The translations under genes were made by a program, and so were the position numbers. Below the pieces are notes generated by a model, which worked only from the letters and a program-made list of their open reading frames with translations, was not told the DNA's origin and searched no databases. A DNA stretch of 64,000 bases from Paragonimus westermani (taxonomy: Eukaryota > Platyhelminthes > Trematoda > Plagiorchiida > Troglotrematidae): contig QNGE01000410.1 in NCBI GenBank assembly GCA_008508345.1, forward strand, positions 232,933 through 296,932. Direction: 5' to 3'. Shown piece by piece: positions 25,652 through 35,915 of the stretch (position 1 is its first letter; every line of letters begins with the position of its first letter).

Positions 25652-28600
25652 CTGTTGTTTTGTTAGATAGAAAAGATAACGAGACATCATAGTGATCATC
25701 TTTGTGCACGTGTTGGATAATGTTTCCTTTTGTTTATATCTCAATTTTTCTCACATACAAGCACAAAGATATACCCAAGTTAGACAGCAAACCAGGAAGA
25801 AGCAGTATAAATTAACTGAGAATAACAGCATTGTAAGCATTAATAAACACCAAAGTTAGTTGCAGTTCATATATGGTTAGGTGTAAACATGTTCACACAT
25901 GTTGGAGCTATTGTGAAGATGTGCAAATTTGAAGAAAATAATCAGAAGACACAAATTACAATATGAACGCACATGCAGTCTCTAGCCAATTGTGGAAATG
26001 TAGTTAGTTTGAAAACAAATGTAAGCTGTTAATTGTAGCGTATAAAAATATCAGACCAATGAATGACACTCGTACCTTAACCCGCAACAAAATAAAATTG
26101 GATCGCTTACAGTTGGTGGATAAGAAAGACTTCACAGTATTTTGTGAGTTGTTAGCAGACAGAACAGTAAACAAAATGGCAGTTATCTTTATTTTACTTG
26201 ATCAACTACAGAAATGGTCATTTTTTTTATGCCATTCTGAACCACAAACAGTGCATACCAGCAAGTATAACATCCACCTACAATGACTAGTCTTCAGCAA
26301 ACTGCTCACAATTCTCTACTCCAGTTCTTCGTACACGTGTCTACACAAGTGCAAGCCCTATAGATGGTCTGGTCGTAACCTTCTTAGATAAACGGGTCGA
26401 AAGCAAGCTTTTTGTTTGTACTGCACAGGCAGACATAAGCACAAAAATGAGTGGGAGTAAAAATAGCTATAAAGTTAGTAAATATATATACTGTTGAAGG
26501 CACTGATAGGTGAGTTACCTACGCTGATATGTTGCCCCTGATTTTTTTTGTGGTATTCAACAATGTTTTCAGTTATAGCATGTCGCAAAGTAAGTAATCA
26601 ATAAAACAAGCTCGCAAGTTAGTCGATACGGGCTATGATTAGTCGTGGCGGTTTTTACAGTTTATGGATATATATATAATGTATGTATATAAATATAATC
26701 TCGTACGAGTGTCTGAGTTTGGATTGACGAATCAAAACCCGTTTATTCTTGTTCAACGTCCTAATTATCCATTCGATACCTACAGGATCGAAAACAGGCA
26801 ACCGGAACCTAACTTCGCATCCGACACACCCATGGTCAAAGTCGTTAGCCCCAACCTGACAAGAGATGTAAAAAAACACAAATAAAAAAATAAAAGCAGG
26901 GAGGTTGATAGCATAGTTTTTGTTAAAAGGCACATCTCCTAACGAAGCAGTCAGGACTTATCACGCCATTTTGATCGACCGGCCCAGTTCGGATGGTATG
27001 GTGATGGGTGGTGGTAGGACCTACTCAACCACTCAGATTGCAGCCGTGCCGTCGAGCCCCTGTACACTATCTGCACTGATTTTTCCCCGTTGCTTTCTGA
27101 CGGCCCCCGTATTGTGATTTGTTCTGAAGCCGTGACTACCACATATGCCTGTTTCATTTGATACGTTTTGTGTACGTCGGCTAGCTATGGTAACCGTTTC
27201 GCCTTATAAATTCAGAGCCTCTGTGGTTTAGTTTTGTCTCGTTTTTCAAATCAACGGCTTTATTGTGTCTCTTCCCATTTCCCGGTTTTGAGTCAAGCGA
27301 CTGAGCGCGTAATCAAGGCGACGATCTTATATTTTTGAACACAAATGTTTACGAGAAATTGGAAGTAGTTCAACGTAGCTGTGCTGTGATACAGATCAGT
27401 GATGGTTGCTAATTTTTGCAGATTTTTAGGCATATCGCTATATATATATATTACTTAAAACGAGCCACTTAAAATCTCGATCAGTCATAAGTAAACACCG
27501 TGCACGTTTTCATCATGGATTGTCTCCTTGTCAGTCATCGAAACATACAGATAACAAACATACTAAGAACGGAGTTCATCAATTGGCTATCTCGACAGCC
27601 AATTCAAACTGACAAATGAAGATTACTGTACTCGTTCATTTGACCGTACGAAAGAAGGTAATGAATAAAGGTCACATACATTCTCTCAGTTTGCCATGCC
27701 AGAAGATAAGGAATTTACGCCTGCCATATCAAGTTCAATTCCTAAGTTACGTGTCCGCATCATTCTCATACTCATCATCCCAACCGACAGCAGCACAAAA
27801 GTGGCTGACATTGATGTTTACTTATGGAAGGCATCAGAATAAAAAAACAAGTTCCGAGTAAAAGAAATAATGTTGAGAAGAAACCGAAGTTGACACGTAA
27901 TCGATAGATTTTCGAAATCAAATATTCAACAACAAGGCGCTCATGCTTTACCGAAGAACAAGTGAAATGTTAGTAAACGCCAGTAGAAATTTTAAGTTAG
28001 CCTGCCTACAATCTAACGGCCTACCCATCCGTTTTGTGAGAATCTCTTGCAAAACTGAAGCTAACAAATTGTACATGAGTACATATTTCCGTCAGGCGTA
28101 TGATTAAATAACACTCTCAAGCATCACAATACGAGGTTATGAGAAGAACCACACAGTTTGGTAACACCTTTTCGGTCCACTTTCACTCTGTCTCTTGTGA
28201 TCACAGTTCAGAAGAAATAGTTGGTAACAAAATATATGCTGTAGCGACCTCTTAGAATGGCTTAACATTTGTTGGTATTTTGTTGTGAAATTTGACACCT
28301 CCGATAGCCGCATGTTCGTTTATCTCGATGGTGTGTCCTATCTCCGCTCACTGGAATTTCCTCGTTTTTCCGTTCCGCGAGCTACACTCAGGACGTCTTC
28401 TGGCTGTACCGTTGTTTTTATTCTCGTTCGTGGCAATAAACATTGTATTGTGCTGTTCGCTGTTTTTCTGAATTATTGTTGTTTGGGTAATTCACGGTAC
28501 TTGGACTGAAACTTTGTGGGAGAGTTCCCCACAATACCAATAAGAGAACGATTATGCGCTTCCTCCAATCATTTTGGGAGTGCCATCGAAATCGAACATT

Positions 28601-28887
28601 AATGTAACGTATGAAGTAAGGTAAACTTTACATTAGTTTCAATGAAGCAGGACTAACGATTCTTTGAATATTCAAACAGACTTAAGATAACGTCTCTAAT
28701 GTAAGATGAAGGAAGGCAAGTTTAAATGAATGTACTAAATCATAATGTGACCCAAGATAGAGGTTCTGTGAAGTGAAACCACTTGAACAAAAAGTGGACT
28801 GATATATAAAACAGAAGCAGTTTTGCGTGATTGGAACTGTAAACTCATATTACAGCTTCTCAAACCAGTAGCTTAGTATTTTTGCAG
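25652..28887. other. Stretch without firmly recognised gene
   Basis: No gene is supported. A promoter-like TTATAAA lies near 27204. Around 28270-28510 there is an LTR-like stretch with an AATAAA signal, but no second copy was found. A long T-rich tract ending in CTTGTCAG on the minus strand at about 26860-26890 looks like an acceptor, but the frame behind it was not recognised. Confidence 0.35.
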
Positions 28888-29110
28888 GCCAACGACATTA
28901 ACACTCCGGGTTTAATAAAAACTGACAAGGTTACCAAATACCACCTTTCATTCCAAAATAGTCAGATAGGAAGATCGTGGAATTGGGACAAAAACGTTAC
29001 GCCTTTCAGTATTTATAGGCGCAACGGCTTCAACACACGTTCCAAACTACAGACTATTTGTTTATCCCAGTGTCTTTCAGAGAAGGGCTCAACTGCACCG
29101 ATTTTTGAAC
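28888..29110 (+). CDS. Candidate internal exon, unidentified
   Basis: The acceptor AGTATTTTTGCAG ends at 28887 and the donor GAAC|GTATGT begins at 29111. The 223 nt between them are open (74 codons plus one base), and the in-frame stop comes from the donor itself. The peptide includes SWNWDKNVTPFSIYRRNGF and no family was recognised. Support rests only on splice signals and an open frame, so it may be fortuitous. Confidence 0.3.
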
Positions 29111-30618
29111 GTATGTAGGTAAAACAGGTTCTCAGAACTACTCTTACACACAATCAAAGACGAGATGTTGACTGATATTGATGTCAAACCGAAATATGAC
29201 AGTGCACATCGTCACACATATTCATACAGCATACACATAAGGTTAGATCACTAAGGAATAGCTAAGCTATTCCGATAATTTCAACTTGTAAAAATACAAG
29301 AAAAGTGATCAAAGAAGAATTGTACCTAACTTGTTGCTGCTGATCGATTTCACCTATTTCAACATTTATCCAAACCCTTATCTAATGGCCCTGCTGACGA
29401 AAGTTCAGTAAGTTCTTCTTCACCTTTATCCAGTAGTCACAGTTTCCAGAGATAAGACTAATCTATCATTGATATAGGTGGTGAATACAGTAGCCCCCGA
29501 CGTACTTCTATTTGGGAGGTCTGAGGCAATGCTAAAAACGTGCAGCTGATATTGGAACACGACAGCAAATTGAAAGACAAAAAGACAGTCTCTGAAAAAG
29601 GGCTGTATCATCATAACGGGTATACTACCTATGCATCAACTTTTAAAGTGTTTACAAAACTGTGAAGACGTACGAATAATTTATGTCGAGTTCAATGGCA
29701 TTACGGCGATTTGTGTCGAGTATGATGTTAGAAACCATTCAGTACAAACAGTTTAAATGCGACCAAGTTTCTGAAGCTTCTATAAATAGCCAACGGTAAC
29801 ACCATTTTTAGTAAGTTTCTCAACAGTGTGTTGGCCAATATACCTATTAGTCCAAAAAATATTCGCCCTATACAATAAATGACAAAACATAAGATGATAA
29901 AAACTGGAATCATTTCGTGCACTGAAACACTCAAGAACATACTAGCGAACTCAAATATGATAGAGACCATGAATTCCTATTTTTTCTACTGAATTGACCA
30001 TGTGTAAATGAAATATTACTTGGTTTCTATTTCTGGGAACGAAATTGGATACACCGAGTATGTTCTTTCACTCGTGACTGGGTAGACGTATTCTAAGAAG
30101 GGACTGGAATGAGAAGTTAACTAATTGCTAACTTGAGAAGTCAACAACCTATTAACGCGAGGTGGGTTAAATCACGATTACCTACAGTGATCTATTCAGG
30201 AAACAAAGGCTGGCTTCAAAATGTTTGGATGAGACAGTTTTGTTTCACTTGTAATTTGATCCGGCTGGTAAGGTAGGGGTTAAACGCCTATAGAATCAAC
30301 GAATGAGTCGTTTATTGGACAAGAGATTTAATTGAATGGGTATGAGAAGTCGCTTCAGTACGTCACTGGAATGACTAATAATGATGGATTAAACCATCAT
30401 CATCATGGATAAAGATACATCAGCGTTTCACAGCCCTCACTAATGCAAGGTAACCAAGGGGGAAGCATGAGCAATAAATAAGAAGCAAGGTTGAGAGAGG
30501 GGTTGGGGTCAGTTTGTTAAAATTCACCTACATCTGAGTTTGAGATTTCATCACTAAGATGCGTACAATTTTCAAGCAAACAGATAGGCCGTTAGTGAAA
30601 TGTATACATGATTTGCAA
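29111..30618. other. Stretch without recognised gene
   Basis: A hydrophobic open frame on the minus strand (29728-29970) is AT-rich and lacks motifs. Nothing else is assignable before the retrotransposon. Confidence 0.4.
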
Positions 30619-30622
30619 CAGT
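30619..30622 (+). repeat. Target-site duplication, left copy (CAGT)
   Basis: CAGT immediately precedes the 5' LTR and is repeated at 35916-35919 right after the 3' LTR. A 5-bp reading (ACAGT) is possible because the last A of the LTR is shared. Confidence 0.7.
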
Positions 30623-30933
30623 TGTAGAGACATTCTTGGTTTGCCACGTATTCCAACTATTTTGCTATTTATTTTGACCGTTGACACTATTGACATTGTT
30701 TGGTTGCATGTCTGGATTTTCTCGTAGGTTCGACCGCCCAAGGTCACAATTAAACTTGCACCTTCCGGACACTAGCTACTGGTCTGTTGCGCTTCGCTTC
30801 TGTTGTGTTTTGCTTACAGCTCGCTTTCCCGGTCTCTTTGCAATAAACGTCGTTGTCCTATAATCAGTTTTTCTGATTTAATTATTGTGGAGAATAGGCA
30901 CGATTCTAGACAGAAACGTACCAGTCCTCTACA
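30623..30933 (+). repeat. 5' LTR
   Basis: 311 bp, begins TGTAGAGACATT and ends CCTCTACA. It contains an AATAAA polyadenylation signal at 30842-30847. It differs from the 3' LTR at three positions near its 3' end (TGTGG/TGTAG, GAATA/GATTA, AACGTA/AACATA). Confidence 0.95.
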
Positions 30934-30936
30934 ATT

Positions 30937-30955
30937 TGGTGAGCCCGATTATTAA
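30937..30955 (+). promoter_or_regulatory. Primer binding site
   Basis: TGGTGAGCCCGATTATTAA starts with the TGG complementary to a tRNA CCA end, 3 nt downstream of the LTR. Its first bases resemble the tRNA-Trp-type primer site reported for CsRn1, but the exact tRNA cannot be settled here. Confidence 0.7.
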
Positions 30956-31145
30956 TCCATTCTTTTCAGCAATTTTTTTTCCGGTTCACTGCAGCAAATT
31001 ATTTTAACCCGAAACCTCTTAATTGCGGTAAACCGTTTTCAATTTTGGGAGTTTACCTAATTTTATTCGTACATATATATATACGTAAATTTCCGTTGAT
31101 TCTTTTAGAGTATATATATACATTAAGTTTTGCCTTATTTTTGCA

Positions 31146-31973
31146 ATGGACCCTGAACAGAAGCCGACAGTCGGAGCAGTCACAATTACTGTTCCCCAGT
31201 TCCTAGATATGGAACCCGCTTTGTGGTTCATGTACTTAGAGGCGGAGTTCTGCAATCAGCGCGTTACGACAGATCAGGCTAAATTTAGCCAACTCTTGGC
31301 CAGGCTTCCCAAGGATGTCACGATGCAAGTGCGTGACCTCCTGCTGAATTTACCCGCCGAACGTAGATATGAAGCCCTTAAGGAAGCCGTCATCAAACGG
31401 GTCACGCCTTCTGATAGATCTCGACTACAACAGCTCTTTAGGGATCTGCAACTGGGAGATAAGCGACCGTCTGATTTGTTGCTTCAAATGCAACAGTTGC
31501 TGGGCCCCTCATCCATGGATGAGACACTCCTCAAGGAGTTGTGGATGCAACGCCTTCCGGTTAACACGCAGGCTATTCTCACAGCAGCCAAGTCCCCGTC
31601 CTTGTTGGACGCAGCACAACTCGCTGATGAGATTCAGGATCGTTTTTGCACTGTCTCCCCTGTCTCCATTACAGCAGTGGCGAATCGTACGGAAAAGGGT
31701 CCCGAGACCCCAAACTTTTCACCTCCACAGCTTTCATCTCGTCCGCCACCCGATGATTGGCGCACGGTTTGGGCGGAGATAGCAGCTCTTCGGCGAGATT
31801 TCGCCCGCCTCAAGACACGATCCCCTTCGCGTCGACGTCGGAGTAAGTCTCCGCGTAAATCTCAGGCATTTGGCGAATTGTGCTGGTACCACAACAAGTT
31901 CGGCAACCGGGCGAAGCGTTGTGTCGCCCCTTGTAAATACTTCAACCAGGGAAACTCCCAAGCCGGCCCGTAA
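31146..31973 (+). CDS. gag: Gag polyprotein of CsRn1-like element
   Basis: The 275-residue protein starts at the first ATG downstream of the leader (31146). Gag coats the element RNA and forms the cytoplasmic particle in which reverse transcription takes place. The N-terminal part contains an [13 protein letters not shown] Gypsy Gag motif ([12 protein letters not shown], about residues 24-35). Residues 60-170 are helix-rich, and a basic Arg/Ser/Lys segment follows at about 222-240. The single knuckle uses C246, H249, C259 and C263 (CX2HX9CX3C), the CHCC form typical of the CsRn1 lineage. The stop TAA at 31971-31973 overlaps the first in-frame ATG of pol by one base. Seven codons before the stop lies a -1 slippery heptamer, so part of the product is probably extended into Pol. 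Confidence 0.93.
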   Translation: MDPEQKPTVGAVTITVPQFLDMEPALWFMYLEAEFCNQRVTTDQAKFSQLLARLPKDVTMQVRDLLLNLPAERRYEALKEAVIKRVTPSDRSRLQQLFRDLQLGDKRPSDLLLQMQQLLGPSSMDETLLKELWMQRLPVNTQAILTAAKSPSLLDAAQLADEIQDRFCTVSPVSITAVANRTEKGPETPNFSPPQLSSRPPPDDWRTVWAEIAALRRDFARLKTRSPSRRRRSKSPRKSQAFGELCWYHNKFGNRAKRCVAPCKYFNQGNSQAGP

Positions 31974-32012
31974 TGGCGACAAACGCGGCCGGCACCCTCC
32001 CTAACAGTCGCC
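31949..32012 (+). promoter_or_regulatory. Predicted -1 ribosomal frameshift signal: slippery heptamer plus H-type pseudoknot
   Basis: GGGAAAC at 31949-31955 sits in the gag frame as G_GGA_AAC, a canonical X_XXY_YYZ heptamer; a -1 slip moves exactly into the pol frame. After a 6-nt spacer (31956-31961), GCCGGCC (31962-31968) can pair perfectly with GGCCGGC (31987-31993). Within its loop GGCGAC (31975-31980) can pair with GTCGCC (32007-32012). This gives an H-type pseudoknot with a 7 bp stem 1, a 6 bp stem 2 and connecting loops of 6, 6 and 13 nt. The gag stop and the pol ATG both lie inside the structure. Sequence matches are direct; function is inferred. Confidence 0.75.
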
Positions 32013-35000
32013 TCTTTCACATTAAGGATTCAAGCACGGGAATCACGTTCCTGGTTGATACCGGGGCGGAAGTCAGCGTGATTCCTCCAAGATCCGGCGA
32101 GGCGACCCCCTCTTATCTACCGATGCTTCGTGCTGCTAACGGCACACCCATTCCCACCTATGGTCAACGCTCACTCACGCTTGACCTAGGCCTCCGGCGA
32201 ACATTTCGCTGGGTTTTCACAGTTGCAGCCGTACCTTTCGCTATTTTGGGAATTGATTTTCTTCAGCATTTCGACCTCGTGGTCGATACGCGAAGACGGA
32301 AACTGGTCGATTCCCGTACAAAAATTAGCATCAGCGGCACCCAGGCATACTCAGAGGCCATCAGTCCTCTTATTCTTCAGCCTGAAATCCCTCAGCCTTA
32401 CGCATCCTTATTCTTAGATTTCCCACAGCTCGTTCGATCCGCGAACGAACCTCTTCCAGTCACCTCAACTTGCACTCATCACATTAGAACTAAAGGACCA
32501 CCAGTCTCCTGTAGACCAAGACGTCTGGCCCCGGACAAACTTAAAATAGCTAGGGCGGAGTTTGAACACATGCTCGAACTAGGAATAATCCGCCCTTCTA
32601 AAAGTCCATGGGCTTCCCCACTCCATATGGTTCCCAAGAAGTCAGGTGATTGGCGCCCTTGTGGCGATTACCGTGGCCTCAACAAGGTCACAATCCCTGA
32701 TAGGTATCCTATCCCGCACATCCAGGATCTGACAGCCTGTCTTTCTGGTAAAACTTTGTTCAGTAAGATTGATCTGGTCCGCGCTTACCACCAGATCCCA
32801 GTAGAGGAGGCGGATATCCCCAAAACGGCCGTCATCACGCCTTTTGGCCTGTTCGAATTCCTTCGAATGCCATTTGGCCTTACAAACGCTGCACAAACCT
32901 TCCAGCGTTTTATCCACGAAGTATGCAGAGGCCTGGATTTCGTCTACCCCTACTTAGACGACATATTGGTGGCCAGTTCTTCCGAAGAAGAACATGTGCA
33001 ACATCTACGTTCCTTGTTTGCCAGGTTAGCCCAACACGGGGTAACCGTCAATCCAGCTAAGTGCGAACTTGGAAAGGATAGCATAGAATTTTTAGGCCAC
33101 ATTATTTCACCTTCTGGCATCCAAGTTCTACCAGCAAAGGTAGGTGCTGTCAATGATTTTCCTGAGCCTACATCTTTTAGACAGCTTCGTCGTTTTACCG
33201 GTTTAGTTAATTACTACCGGCGTTTTATCCCTCATTGTGCGCAACTTCTGCAACCCCTCACGGACCTACTCCGAGGCGGTACACGTAAATTCAATTTTAC
33301 GGACGCAGCACGCACTGCTTTTGTAGAGCTTAAAAAAGCTCTATCCAATGTTGCTCTTTTAGCCCACCCAAACCCTCAAGCCCCGCTTTCGCTTTTTACT
33401 GATGCTTCAAGTGTAGCTGTCGGTGCCGTATTGCAACAGTTTGTTGATGACAAGTGGCAACCCTTAGGTTTCTTCTCCAAACGTTTGTTACCAGCCGAAT
33501 CCCGGTATAGCACGTTTGGAAGAGAACTACTCGCTATATACCTGGGTATACGCCATTTCCGTCATGCATTGGAAGGTCGCCTCTTCACTGTGTTTACTGA
33601 TCACAAGCCCTTGGTGTATGCACTGGGATCTTCATCAGACAGGTACTCCCCCAGGGAGATCAGACACCTGGACTATGTTTCGCAGTTTACCTGCGACATA
33701 CGGCATGTTTCAGGTGCCCTCAACCCTGTCGCCGACGCTCTCTCACGCGTCCACGCCACCCTAGTCACACCTGCTTCCGTTGACCTTAGCGACCTAGCTG
33801 CAGCCCAGGCGCGAGAGCCTGATTTTCAAGCTTCCTTGCAACGCTACTCCTTAAAGCTGCGCACCATTCCGCTGCCTAATGCAGATGGAACTATTCTTTG
33901 CGATATGACTACAGGTATTCCAAGACCTGTAGTGCCACTAGCATACAGGCGTGCTATCTTCAACCAGCTTCATAATCTCTCGCACCCTGGTATTCGAGCT
34001 ACAGTTAAGCTAGTAACGGATCGGTTTGTTTGGCCTAAAGTCAGCTCGGACGTTCGTAGTTGGGCACGCGCTTGCCTGCAATGCCAACGTTCCAAGGTGC
34101 ATAAGCACACACGAAGCCCAATTTCTTCATTCGGTCTCCCAGATGCCAGGTTTTCGCACATTCACTTGGATTTAGTTGGACCCCTGCCACCTTCACGTGG
34201 CTACGTCTACATCCTAACCTGTGTTGACCGATTTTCAAGATGGCCGGATGCCATCCCACTTAGGAATTGCTCCTCCGAGGCTGTCGTGAACGCCTTCTTG
34301 GAACGTTGGGTGGCCAATTACGGATGCCCTACAACCATTACGACGGACCGCGGTTCGCATTTCGAATGCTCAACATTCGAAGCTATGACGAACTTTCTTG
34401 GATGCCGGCACATTCGCACCACGGCATACCATCCGTCCTCGAATGGTTTAGTGGAACGTTTCCATAGGCAGCTTAAAGCTTCACTTTGTGCCACCACTAG
34501 TCAGGTATGGAGCGAAGTACTCCCTTTAGTACTTTTAGGTATCAGAAACACGCTGAAGGCCGACCTCCAAAGCACACCAGCAGAACTTCTTTATGGCTGT
34601 ACGCTGCGTTTGCCCGGTGAATTTGTTTCACCCCCTCCTCCAACTTCTTCCCTTCCTTCGAACTTTGCTTCGACACTGTCGCAATACATGCGACAAATTC
34701 AGCCCACACCTCCTCGTGAACAGAACAGGCCAGTGCACATGCACAAGGATTTGGCCACTTGTTCACATGTACTCGTCCGTTGCGACGAAGTACGCAAGCC
34801 ACTGCAGCCTCCTTACTCGGGCCCCTTCAAGGTGCTTCGGCGAACACCCAAGCACTTCACAATCGATCGTAATGGTCGTTGCGACACCGTCTCCATCGAT
34901 CGCCTTAAGGTCGCGTATGTAGATGACGATATCACCCGAGTCCTTTCGCAGCCATCCGTGGCAACGCCCACCCCCACACCGCCCTCTTCACCAGTTGCCT

Positions 35001-35086
35001 CCACGCCACCTGCCCCACGTCAAACGCGATCAGGACGTCACGTCCACTTCCCAGCCCGTTTTGTAGACATTGTTTATTATACATAG
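31973..35086 (+). CDS. pol: Pol polyprotein (protease, reverse transcriptase, RNase H, integrase)
   Basis: The frame is open for 1037 codons from ATG 31973 and extends 36 nt further upstream to 31937. The aspartic protease carries DTG at residues 29-31 and ILGIDFL at 91-97. In the reverse transcriptase, motif A is FSKIDL (D267) and motif C is YLDD at 327-330. RNase H has its acidic residues at D477 (TDAS), E518 (GREL), D543 (TDHK) and D588 (ADAL). The integrase zinc-binding set is H667, H671, C701 and C704, and the catalytic triad D733, D792 and E828 shows DX35E spacing. Every catalytic residue examined is present and there is no internal stop. Together these make and integrate the cDNA copy. 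Expression is probably by -1 frameshifting from gag; reinitiation at the TAATG overlap is the alternative. The C-terminus is Pro/Thr/Ser-rich. Confidence 0.95.
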   Translation: MATNAAGTLPNSRLFHIKDSSTGITFLVDTGAEVSVIPPRSGEATPSYLPMLRAANGTPIPTYGQRSLTLDLGLRRTFRWVFTVAAVPFAILGIDFLQHFDLVVDTRRRKLVDSRTKISISGTQAYSEAISPLILQPEIPQPYASLFLDFPQLVRSANEPLPVTSTCTHHIRTKGPPVSCRPRRLAPDKLKIARAEFEHMLELGIIRPSKSPWASPLHMVPKKSGDWRPCGDYRGLNKVTIPDRYPIPHIQDLTACLSGKTLFSKIDLVRAYHQIPVEEADIPKTAVITPFGLFEFLRMPFGLTNAAQTFQRFIHEVCRGLDFVYPYLDDILVASSSEEEHVQHLRSLFARLAQHGVTVNPAKCELGKDSIEFLGHIISPSGIQVLPAKVGAVNDFPEPTSFRQLRRFTGLVNYYRRFIPHCAQLLQPLTDLLRGGTRKFNFTDAARTAFVELKKALSNVALLAHPNPQAPLSLFTDASSVAVGAVLQQFVDDKWQPLGFFSKRLLPAESRYSTFGRELLAIYLGIRHFRHALEGRLFTVFTDHKPLVYALGSSSDRYSPREIRHLDYVSQFTCDIRHVSGALNPVADALSRVHATLVTPASVDLSDLAAAQAREPDFQASLQRYSLKLRTIPLPNADGTILCDMTTGIPRPVVPLAYRRAIFNQLHNLSHPGIRATVKLVTDRFVWPKVSSDVRSWARACLQCQRSKVHKHTRSPISSFGLPDARFSHIHLDLVGPLPPSRGYVYILTCVDRFSRWPDAIPLRNCSSEAVVNAFLERWVANYGCPTTITTDRGSHFECSTFEAMTNFLGCRHIRTTAYHPSSNGLVERFHRQLKASLCATTSQVWSEVLPLVLLGIRNTLKADLQSTPAELLYGCTLRLPGEFVSPPPPTSSLPSNFASTLSQYMRQIQPTPPREQNRPVHMHKDLATCSHVLVRCDEVRKPLQPPYSGPFKVLRRTPKHFTIDRNGRCDTVSIDRLKVAYVDDDITRVLSQPSVATPTPTPPSSPVASTPPAPRQTRSGRHVHFPARFVDIVYYT

Positions 35087-35591
35087 TATTTTTTTCCCTC
35101 CAGTAACCTTCTCATTTCAGAGATAAAGAAGCAAAAAAAATCGCAAAACAAAAAACGACAAAAAACATTTTGTAAACCAATACTTGACGTGCAGCAAACA
35201 CTAGAAGGTTACATGGTGAGCCTGTACATAATTTTTGCTCGCCAGATACTTATTTTCTTTCTATATTACAGGTGACGCGCAGAGCACGGTGGGGGGAGAG
35301 CACACTCCCGTCTGTCGTTGCAGCAGTGGGGAAAGCCTACCTCCCATCTTTTTCTCCTCGAGTTTTGGTGGGTTGGGTAGCCCGCTCCGACAGCACCACC
35401 TTAGGGACGCATGGACAATTCCGGATATTGCAAGCAGACCGACCCCTCTTCACCGTTACCAACCTTCTTCAACGTGGCATACGTAGCTGTTCTTTAATAC
35501 GTTGGTCCCCCACTCAACCCGCGGTAACTTCGATGTCATTAGCTCCATTTTCTTTTGCTTTTGTCGAAGGCCTTCAAGTGTGAAGCCTTCT
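35087..35591 (+). other. Region between pol and 3' LTR with a small open frame
   Basis: A frame of 103 codons runs from 35272 to a TGA at 35581-35583, just before the polypurine tract. It has no ATG at its start, but a segment with GT-AG ends lies immediately upstream: ATG at 35213-35215, GTGAGC donor at 35216, and a TTTTCTTTCTATATTACAG acceptor ending at 35271. Removing these 56 nt would join ATG in frame to the 103-codon frame. The product would be basic at its N-terminus and resembles no family I know. Without splicing, the ATG gives only a 20-residue hydrophobic peptide. Whether the splice happens is unknown. Confidence 0.35.
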
Positions 35592-35600
35592 AGGGGGGGA
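35592..35600 (+). promoter_or_regulatory. Polypurine tract
   Basis: AGGGGGGGA lies 4 nt before the 3' LTR, the expected place for the plus-strand primer. Confidence 0.8.
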
Positions 35601-35604
35601 CGTC

Positions 35605-35915
35605 TGTAGAGACATTCTTGGTTTGCCACGTATTCCAACTATTTTGCTATTTATTTTGACCGTTGACACTATTGACATTGTTTGGTTGCATGTCTGGATT
35701 TTCTCGTAGGTTCGACCGCCCAAGGTCACAATTAAACTTGCACCTTCCGGACACTAGCTACTGGTCTGTTGCGCTTCGCTTCTGTTGTGTTTTGCTTACA
35801 GCTCGCTTTCCCGGTCTCTTTGCAATAAACGTCGTTGTCCTATAATCAGTTTTTCTGATTTAATTATTGTAGAGATTAGGCACGATTCTAGACAGAAACA
35901 TACCAGTCCTCTACA
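35605..35915 (+). repeat. 3' LTR
   Basis: 311 bp, TGTAGAGACATT to CCTCTACA, about 99 percent identical to the 5' LTR (three differences seen). AATAAA is at 35824-35829. Confidence 0.95.

Larger units (their letters stand above)
30623..35915 (+). mobile_element. Complete CsRn1-like Ty3/Gypsy LTR retrotransposon
   Basis: The element has every expected part in order: 311 bp LTRs starting TG and ending CA, a primer binding site 3 nt after the 5' LTR, gag, an overlapping pol, a polypurine tract and flanking 4-bp direct repeats. Both open frames are intact. The two LTRs differ at only three positions by eye, pointing to a recent insertion. The Gag knuckle has the CHCC spacing CX2HX9CX3C that is characteristic of the CsRn1 lineage, known in liver and lung flukes and some insects. 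Pol order is protease, reverse transcriptase, RNase H, integrase, as in Ty3/Gypsy. No envelope-like gene was recognised, though a small extra frame lies before the polypurine tract. Confidence 0.95.

Noticed and set aside
28270..28510. LTR-like stretch with AATAAA
   Set aside because: No terminal repeat, primer site, partner copy or target duplication was found.
29728..29970. Hydrophobic 80-codon minus-strand frame that looks like a membrane protein
   Set aside because: AT-rich composition alone gives Ile/Phe/Leu-rich translations; there is no splice frame, motif or family.
30681..30863. 60-codon frame found identically in both LTRs
   Set aside because: It is simply LTR sequence; the identity reflects LTR identity, not coding.
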